This document shows, one piece after another, positions 58,446-64,000 of a stretch of 64,000 nt of DNA. The translations under genes were made by a program, and so were the position numbers. Each line of letters starts with the position of its first letter. The stretch's first letter is position 1. Where the stretch lies: contig CAWJNV010000002.1 of assembly GCA_963844325.1 (NCBI GenBank), forward strand, positions 6,200,001-6,264,000, read 5' to 3'. The notes under the pieces are model-generated. The model saw only the letters and a program-made list of their open reading frames with translations. It had not been told where the DNA came from and made no database searches. This DNA comes from CADCTQ01 sp963844325. Lineage in GTDB: Bacteria; Bacteroidota; Bacteroidia; Cytophagales; 172606-1.

Positions 58446-61400
58446 CTACCATTCAAAACGTTCGTCAGAAACACGGCTCTCCTGTGCTTCTCGCTCTTGC
58501 ATACGCTCAATCTCTTGGGTAAGGGTCAAAATGGTTGCACTAGCAGTACTTGCAATGTCAGCGTTTTTACTCTTACTAAGGGCCTCAAGCAAAGGAAGAC
58601 GCGCCTGTAAAATGTTGGCTAATGATCCACTCCAGCTCCTAGGGTAGAATCTGCCTATAAACGCGGACAATACCTCCACTTTATTAGGGCATTCGTCCAA
58701 AATTCTCATTGCAAGCTTTGTCCAGCTAAGCGCATTACTATTTTCTTCATCTTGGGCCTTCGCATCGTGCCAAGCTCTAATGCATTGAGACAATCGTAAA
58801 AAGCGGTTCTCAGGGTCTTCTCGCGCCCATTCTATTACTAATTCGTCTGTAATATTGGCAAGCGGGCACGCGTTACGCCGGCTAAAGGACTTAAATATAT
58901 CTCGCTGTGATACAGGTGTTGATGTATCGCGGTTGACGAAGACATCTAACACAACACGAGGGTAAGTCTTACCAAGATCGGCAATCAACTCACTATAATT
59001 TTCCCTGTCACTCCGGTAGCTTCTCAATTCTTTAAGGAGAGACTTTGCCAGTTGCTCCGCTGCTTCATATTTCGAAGGATCAACTAGACAACGTTTAAGG
59101 ATATGAGAAATTGCCCGGGCTTCACCTGTGCGATCAGGTGTAAACTGAACCAGAGATAGTAGCGTCTGACCAATACATTTTTCCTGGTCTGGTATGTCAG
59201 TTTTGTCTGACTCAAAGCCCAATAGACGCATATGGAATATATGCATCGCTACCCCTAAACCATCTTTCCTGAGTGCTATCGGCAGTAGAAGTTCATGGAT
59301 CTGAGCGGTGCTTAATTTATCGCATACTCGTCCCCAACCAAGCGCATTGAATGTGGCAATAGGAATAGTATCAAGCTTCGTTGAAGCAATTAAACGTTCT
59401 GCTCCCCTCCCATCAAGCCCAACCACCGCCTGCATATGAACAAAGAACGGATGAAGAACAGTATCTTTGAGTGCTTGGTCAAGAAACTCCTCACAAGTGG
59501 ACGTGTCACTTTCGGCAAGACCAGCAAGGAAATGTGACGCAAATTGGAATGACTGGGCCGGGTTTAACGACGCAAAGGCTTTTTCTAAGATAAGGTTCCA
59601 AAAGACTTGCTTATCGTCTGCTTTACTTCCAACCTGCCGAGCAACCATCGCCGTTTTATATGAGAACGATTCAAAGAGGGGTGGAAGTTGGGTCGAAAAC
59701 TGAGATAGGTCGCTGGCAAGCTCTGCTCCTATCTCTTTGCAAATCTGTTCGACCTGTCCTTTTGCACGTTCATAACGCTTTTCATCATCAGTATCTATGT
59801 CGGCAAGGTCCAAGGGTCCCCATCTTTCAGGGAGGACATACGCACCAATCCTATCAGCTAAAGAACTAGGTGCTAACTTCAAAGCAAGCTGACTAAGTAG
59901 TTTCGCCTTATCTGTAGTTTTAGTCGCCTCATCCGTATCTTTTTTGTCCTTTACTCTGCGTATTGCTGCGCATACTCCTATCCATCCTTCCGGCCATGGA
60001 GAACCAGCAGCCAGGAATTCGGCAAGGGCGATGAGATCATCCAGAAGCCAGTCGTAAGAGGCCATTGCGCTAAATCGTGAAGCGACCATCTTTTTTACCG
60101 CGTCTTCATATTTTGGAAGTGAAGAAAGTTTACGAACTAGATCAAAAGCTGTCCTATACCAGTGAAATATTTCCCCGTATGTCTTTGGGTGGAGGCCATA
60201 GTCCCTTCTTCTTGCGCCGAACTCAGGGTTATAATAGGAGATAAAATCATCGCATTCGAGTATCGCACTTAGCCCCTCTATTACTAGAGCGGAAAACTTC
60301 TCCGTACCGTCTTTAGCCAATTCAAAAAGGAAGTCTGCGCGTTGTTCGACACTTGCGTGCGTTCCAGAAAAATATAAATAGAAAAATGACTTAAACACAT
60401 TAATAGCTTCGTTCATGTGATTTGACTTTGTGATCGAACCAGTGAAACGAGCAATCAAGAAAGCAGCCTCGTTGAAGTAATCCGGATCATAAGCTAAAGA
60501 TCTAAGTATCTCGATAATTTTATCACGGCCAAATGTCTTTTTGGTAGCAAAACCAGGTGTTGTATCGGCAGCGGCCTTTATGGCTTTGAGAACTAGGCGA
60601 GGGTTAATAGGCGCAATGTTGTCCAGAAGGGTAAGGTTCAAACTATTTAAAGCAGCAATATCATACAGCCGTCCGCCTGGGCTTAACCATTCTTGTGCAA
60701 TTGCTTGTGCTTCGTGAGAATCATGCAGATACCCTAATCTCCGGGAAAAGGATTTAAGCATCCGTTCTGGTGCACGGTTGATTAATTGTTCACGGATTAC
60801 CTGTTTTGGAACGTCTTGCAGCGCTCGTTTTGCCAGTTTATGTGCCAGAGCATGAGGAAGTACGGCACGCCACTCAGACCGTTTCTGGACCAACTGCCTA
60901 CGATACAGTTCTGCTACATGCCCGTGTATTACGTCAACCGGCTGTCCGGCTATATCAGCGAGTATCTTTAGTTCTGCATTGGCATCTTCAGTATTTTCCC
61001 CATCGAAGGAGTAAACTAATGAACAGACTGCGGCAGCATGTTTAAGCTGAGGATTATCATTGTGGTTTTGCTGAAATAGCCTTTTGATGAGTTCATCATC
61101 AGTAACATTGGCAAGGGACTCTCCATACTGCGCGGTTTCAGCTAGCGCAAGTGCAATCCGGGAGTTGCCTTCTGAAAATTTTGCAATGGTCTGGATTTCT
61201 GGGGATGTAAGCTCTGGGTAACGGCGCTCTACGATTTTTTCGACCGTTTTTGAAGAAGCAGGCTCCAGCTTGAAGGTATCCGTGCCTTCGGGTTTATCAT
61301 CACTTACATCATACTCTATAGTTAGAACCCGAACATTTGCTTTTGTTTGCTTAATACGCTTTACAAGCTCACGGTGCAGGGGGGCACCGCAATTGTCTAC

Positions 61401-62294
61401 AATCAAGATACAGTTACGGCCAAGGTGTTGAAGGCTGTTAAGTAAGTTAATAGGAATAGGATCAGGTGAATTTGAAAGATCAGTGTAAATGGCATCATGT
61501 TGATTTAGGGCACTCTCCCCTAACGTTGGATCAAATAAAGCCTGAGCAAAGCGGGTTTTTCCAACTCCTGACAAACCAACTAACCGGACGGCCCCCATAG
61601 GCTTGCGGAGAATGTCTCTGATGGCATGAACCCCTTCCAAGGCCTTCATCCCGTCCGCAGAGGCGGATTTTGTACTTATCAATCGAATATGGTCATCCAA
61701 AATATATGCTTCTTCAGTAGACCCTGGAGAACTCGACCAATCTTCGAAAGGCCGCCATCCTGACAGCAGTTGTCCTACGCGCATGCGAACCCAAGGGATC
61801 AATCCTGGGTGCTGGTTAACCCAAGTCGCCATTCGCTGCCGGTCATAAAAATCCAAGTGTAAATCACTTGCATCAGGTTCACCAGCTATCGCCGCAGACA
61901 TTGCATTTCTTCGTGTCTTAAGTGAGGTATCGGATACCGATCCTTTGGAACTGATGATAATGTATGCACCGCCCGCTCTACCTAATTCAACAATTGATGG
62001 CCTCAGCGTACCTTTGGGCTTCATTTCGCTTTGAGTTTTCTGATTGGTCATGTTCTCAGCCTTAACCTGAAAACCTGTAGCGGCTCGTGGAATATAGCCA
62101 GAGATTTCACCATCTTTTAAATCAACTCTAACATCAATTCCGCCATCACCGGCATTCTGATCGCCACCATATGTTACTCCTACCGTAGAGTACCCGGCTT
62201 TAGTAACCTCCTGTTCGGCCAGCAAGCCTACTAGCGCTCTCAGATCAGTATCAGTCAAAGCTTCGATGTGTTCGGGGGTAACTTCAAAAATCAT
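58446..62294 (-). CDS. PD-(D/E)xK-nuclease STAND NTPase, candidate antiphage protein
   Basis: This 1282-aa protein has an Mrr/restriction-endonuclease-like domain at residues 1-165: YGGDQNAGDGGIDVRV (Asp54) and ATGFQVKAENM (Gln76-x-Lys78) are the D...QxK catalytic core. A STAND NTPase follows, with Walker A GLSGVGKT at 240-247, Walker B NCILIVDNCG near 305 and the typical SEGNSRIALALAE (GxP-like/winged-helix) region. The remaining 800 residues are alpha-helical repeats likely to sense a trigger. Nuclease-STAND-repeat is the build of Avs-type defence proteins, which detect phage proteins and then degrade DNA. I did not match it to a numbered Avs type. The ATG at 62294 starts the nuclease domain directly. 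Confidence 0.85.
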   Translation of the reverse strand: MIFEVTPEHIEALTDTDLRALVGLLAEQEVTKAGYSTVGVTYGGDQNAGDGGIDVRVDLKDGEISGYIPRAATGFQVKAENMTNQKTQSEMKPKGTLRPSIVELGRAGGAYIIISSKGSVSDTSLKTRRNAMSAAIAGEPDASDLHLDFYDRQRMATWVNQHPGLIPWVRMRVGQLLSGWRPFEDWSSSPGSTEEAYILDDHIRLISTKSASADGMKALEGVHAIRDILRKPMGAVRLVGLSGVGKTRFAQALFDPTLGESALNQHDAIYTDLSNSPDPIPINLLNSLQHLGRNCILIVDNCGAPLHRELVKRIKQTKANVRVLTIEYDVSDDKPEGTDTFKLEPASSKTVEKIVERRYPELTSPEIQTIAKFSEGNSRIALALAETAQYGESLANVTDDELIKRLFQQNHNDNPQLKHAAAVCSLVYSFDGENTEDANAELKILADIAGQPVDVIHGHVAELYRRQLVQKRSEWRAVLPHALAHKLAKRALQDVPKQVIREQLINRAPERMLKSFSRRLGYLHDSHEAQAIAQEWLSPGGRLYDIAALNSLNLTLLDNIAPINPRLVLKAIKAAADTTPGFATKKTFGRDKIIEILRSLAYDPDYFNEAAFLIARFTGSITKSNHMNEAINVFKSFFYLYFSGTHASVEQRADFLFELAKDGTEKFSALVIEGLSAILECDDFISYYNPEFGARRRDYGLHPKTYGEIFHWYRTAFDLVRKLSSLPKYEDAVKKMVASRFSAMASYDWLLDDLIALAEFLAAGSPWPEGWIGVCAAIRRVKDKKDTDEATKTTDKAKLLSQLALKLAPSSLADRIGAYVLPERWGPLDLADIDTDDEKRYERAKGQVEQICKEIGAELASDLSQFSTQLPPLFESFSYKTAMVARQVGSKADDKQVFWNLILEKAFASLNPAQSFQFASHFLAGLAESDTSTCEEFLDQALKDTVLHPFFVHMQAVVGLDGRGAERLIASTKLDTIPIATFNALGWGRVCDKLSTAQIHELLLPIALRKDGLGVAMHIFHMRLLGFESDKTDIPDQEKCIGQTLLSLVQFTPDRTGEARAISHILKRCLVDPSKYEAAEQLAKSLLKELRSYRSDRENYSELIADLGKTYPRVVLDVFVNRDTSTPVSQRDIFKSFSRRNACPLANITDELVIEWAREDPENRFLRLSQCIRAWHDAKAQDEENSNALSWTKLAMRILDECPNKVEVLSAFIGRFYPRSWSGSLANILQARLPLLEALSKSKNADIASTASATILTLTQEIERMQEREAQESRVSDERFEW

Positions 62295-62527
62295 ATAGCG
62301 TCATTCACATTTAAAAATCATTCAAGATTGGCTAATCGTGCCTGGAAGACTTCAACCATCTCAGTAGCAATGTCTACATTCCGATTTGTAGAGGTAGATA
62401 CCAGGTTTACTTGAGAGCTTGGCCTTAAACAAAGCATCTTTGCGAAAAATTGACCAGCTCTCTAATATCCTTGCAATTGTAATATGTTGCGTTCGATTTG
62501 CAAGGATGACTAACCGGACATAACCGT
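62295..62527. other. spacer upstream of the STAND gene
   Basis: 233 bp without a gene, between the Fic stop and the STAND start on the same strand. It presumably holds the STAND promoter, but no clear TAnnTTTG box was found on the minus strand. Confidence 0.4.
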
Positions 62528-63631
62528 TCAAATATTTAGAACATAGTGCGTACTGCGACCGCCGCCTTCTAAGATCAGGACGCCTAGTTCCGAAAGGTGT
62601 TGCAAGTCCCTTGTCGCTGTAGCTTTGGATGCTTTTGTGAGGGATATGTATTTTCTTGCGCTCATCCCCCCTTCAAAACCATCCGGCCCCGCATCGAGCA
62701 TTCTCCTAACAACTTTTAGCTGCCGTTCATTGAGCACATCCTTGAAGCGGTCAAAGAACTTTGATTTTTTCAAGATGAAGCTGACAAGGCTGATTGCCTG
62801 TTCCTGGGACCTTAGGATAACGTTGACAAAGTAAGTGATCCAAGGCGTGATGTCGTTGCTTCTTTGTGCGTGTTCTAGAGCACTGTAATATGCCTTTTTA
62901 TCGCCTTCTATTGTCTTTGACAGGCTCAGCAGCACAGGGCGTCCTATGGTTTGGGACAAGGCCTTTTCTGCGACAGCGCGGCCAATCCTGCCATTACCAT
63001 CCTCAAAGGGGTGAATCGTTTCAAAATACAAATGCGCAATTGCAGACCTGACAGGAGCCTTCTTGATCTCATGGCGTCCTCCTGGCGCTGTATCGTTGAA
63101 CCATTGAATGAACCTGTTCATTTCATCCGGTACTCGGGATGAAGGAGGAGCTTCAAAGTGGACCTTTTCTTTGCCAAGTGAACCTGAAATAACCTGCATG
63201 GGCTCTGCATGGCTGCGCCACATGCCGACATTGATTCTTCTATTCTCCTTCAAAAGCATCTTATGCCAAGTGAAGAGCTTTTCTTCCGTCATGGCCTCAG
63301 CATAAGTTTTACGAACATCGGCCATCAATTCACCAACCCCTTGAGCCATTTTGTCCTTGATAGGGTCCAGGGTCTGGTTGAAGCCAAGGTTATTGCGAAT
63401 TGAGGAGATAACATCCTGGCGGCTTAGGTACTCGCCTTCGATTTCGGAGGTCTTGATGGCTTCAGAAACCATGACATCAATCACAGCTTCCATTTGGACA
63501 TCTTCGGGCATTGCCTTTAAGATGCCGCTTACATGGCCTATTTGCTCGGCGAAGCTGAAGAGGGCATCTTCAACATCATGCAAGTCATACTTGAACTCAA
63601 GCCAGTCAGGTTGTTGCCAGTTATAGGTCAT
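62528..63631 (-). CDS. Fic-family AMPylase with inhibitory motif and wHTH
   Basis: This 367-aa protein has an N-terminal DUF4172/Fic_N domain (YNWQQPDWLEFKYDLHDVED), the inhibitory helix IKTSEIEGEYLSR fitting (S/T)xxxE(G/N), and the catalytic Fic motif HPFEDGNGRIGR near residue 217 with the preceding His/flap regions. A C-terminal winged helix follows (VLNERQLKVVRRMLDAGPDG, SKATATRDLQHLSELGVLIL). Class II Fic proteins transfer AMP to target proteins and are held in check by their own Glu finger. The wHTH suggests DNA binding, and two matching operators sit directly upstream of its start. It lies between STAND and KAP genes in the island. Confidence 0.93.
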   Translation of the reverse strand: MTYNWQQPDWLEFKYDLHDVEDALFSFAEQIGHVSGILKAMPEDVQMEAVIDVMVSEAIKTSEIEGEYLSRQDVISSIRNNLGFNQTLDPIKDKMAQGVGELMADVRKTYAEAMTEEKLFTWHKMLLKENRRINVGMWRSHAEPMQVISGSLGKEKVHFEAPPSSRVPDEMNRFIQWFNDTAPGGRHEIKKAPVRSAIAHLYFETIHPFEDGNGRIGRAVAEKALSQTIGRPVLLSLSKTIEGDKKAYYSALEHAQRSNDITPWITYFVNVILRSQEQAISLVSFILKKSKFFDRFKDVLNERQLKVVRRMLDAGPDGFEGGMSARKYISLTKASKATATRDLQHLSELGVLILEGGGRSTHYVLNI

Positions 63632-63702
63632 GAGCCGATTATAACATATATTCGGCTCAAAAACAAGTAAAGAATGAGCCGATTACAAATAATATTCAGC
63701 TC
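63632..63702 (-). promoter_or_regulatory. two near-identical 27-bp palindromic operators
   Basis: 63632-63658 and 63676-63702 both read GAGCCGATTA...ATATTC(G/A)GCTC, dyad-symmetric with half-site GAGCYGAAT, and start 44 bp apart (four helical turns plus). They abut the Fic ATG (63629-63631 on the minus strand), a classic autorepression layout. Confidence 0.65.
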
Positions 63703-63930
63703 AAGATAACAAAGCTTAAAAATGCTTACGCAGGCTTGCTGCCTATAGAACTCCTAAAGCCAAGGAGCGGCAGCCGTAGCCTGTGTATTCGAGCCACTTA
63801 AAGGCTACCAAGTTATGCCTTTACTAATGGCATAGATGCAATAGGGGTTAACAGTTAGAGCTTGTGTTAATTTAATTCGCAATTATACTATATTAGTGAA
63901 ATAATGTTTTAAATATACATCAGCAGAAAT

Positions 63931-64000
63931 ATGTGGGCAGATAACGAAACAACCGAAGACCTATTAGGATTCAGAATACATGCTGAACTAATCAAAGAGG
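63931..64000 (+). CDS. start of a KAP-family P-loop NTPase (partial)
   Basis: An ATG at 63931 opens a frame to the window edge: MWADNETTEDLLGFRIHAEL then IKE. The opening DNET-x-x-DLLGF is the usual N-terminus of KAP-type NTPases, membrane-linked P-loop proteins that are often found in defence loci. Only 23 codons are visible, so the P-loop is not seen and the call rests on the start alone. Confidence 0.5.
   Translation, partial: MWADNETTEDLLGFRIHAELIKE

Larger units (their letters stand above)
51003..64000. mobile_element. tRNA-Leu-integrated genomic island, right end outside window
   Basis: The island starts at the truncated tRNA-Leu and carries a Bacteroidetes-type integrase within 160 bp. 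Its content is accessory: an orphan membrane protein, transposase debris, a nested P4-type integrase module, a nuclease-STAND protein, Fic and KAP. The sequence is visibly AT-richer than 1-47 kb. The other end should lie at an intact tRNA-Leu(UAA) beyond 64 kb. Confidence 0.7.

Overview
The window comes from a GC-rich member of the Bacteroidota, most likely order Cytophagales (Spirosoma/Larkinella-like). The evidence is a SusC/SusD pair, a two-component-regulator-propeller histidine kinase, a cellulase with a type IX secretion (T9SS) C-terminal sorting domain, a 7TM-AraC type regulator, TAnnTTTG-like promoter elements and a Bacteroidetes-type tyrosine integrase. The genus is inferred from gene style, not from a marker gene.

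Region 1 (1-18.6 kb) is ordinary chromosome. It holds a secreted hypothetical protein, a geranylgeranyl-reductase-like flavoprotein, a thioredoxin-fold protein, an ACAD10/11-type acyl-CoA dehydrogenase and its usual phosphotransferase partner (here separated by a SusC/SusD operon), glycosylasparaginase, CutC, a YihY/BrkB membrane protein, a YdeI protein, a secreted sugar-isomerase-like protein, an unusual sigma-54-type AAA+ regulator and an amidohydrolase.

Region 2 (18.9-25.75 kb, minus strand) is a tightly packed six-gene operon that I cannot assign to a named system. It encodes two paralogous acidic/glycine-zipper proteins ending in a W-x-R-R-G-N-T-L-V tail, an HEVGH metalloprotease-like protein, a 701-aa orphan, a PLP enzyme of the oxoamine-synthase type, and a small protein with the H-x-E...C-x-x-C signature of cytidine-deaminase-fold enzymes. 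Two tandem palindromes precede it. This is the best candidate for an undescribed system.

Region 3 (26-47.7 kb) holds a CHAD/CYTH pair, an IS110-family insertion sequence, a DUF418 protein, a regulator, a large sensor kinase with a stand-alone receiver, an HD protein, a Ser/Gly/Thr-rich secreted protein, a GH5 cellulase, and a two-gene secreted operon (PA14/DUF1080 protein and a beta-propeller-cupredoxin fusion).

Region 4 (47.75-50 kb) looks like a decayed chromosomal integron. Three complete cassettes and a truncated fourth are separated by three attC-like palindromes whose ends pair with the start of their own cassette. A frameshifted tyrosine-recombinase C-terminus lies beside them.

Region 5 (51 kb to the right edge) is an AT-richer genomic island. 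It begins at a 3' fragment of tRNA-Leu(UAA), with the native terminator still on the chromosomal side, followed by an integrase. It carries an orphan two-helix membrane protein, a broken IS630 transposase, a methyltransferase, a nested P4-type integrase with an AlpA regulator and the remnant of a second integrase, a 1282-aa nuclease-STAND protein, a Fic protein behind two near-identical operators, and the start of a KAP-type NTPase. This looks like a defence cluster.

Many intergenic spaces carry long inverted repeats of several families (octamer ATGGYTRW arrays, GAGAAGCGAGAAGC arms, CGCAAAG and CACGGAG motifs). Some extend the C-termini of neighbouring genes.
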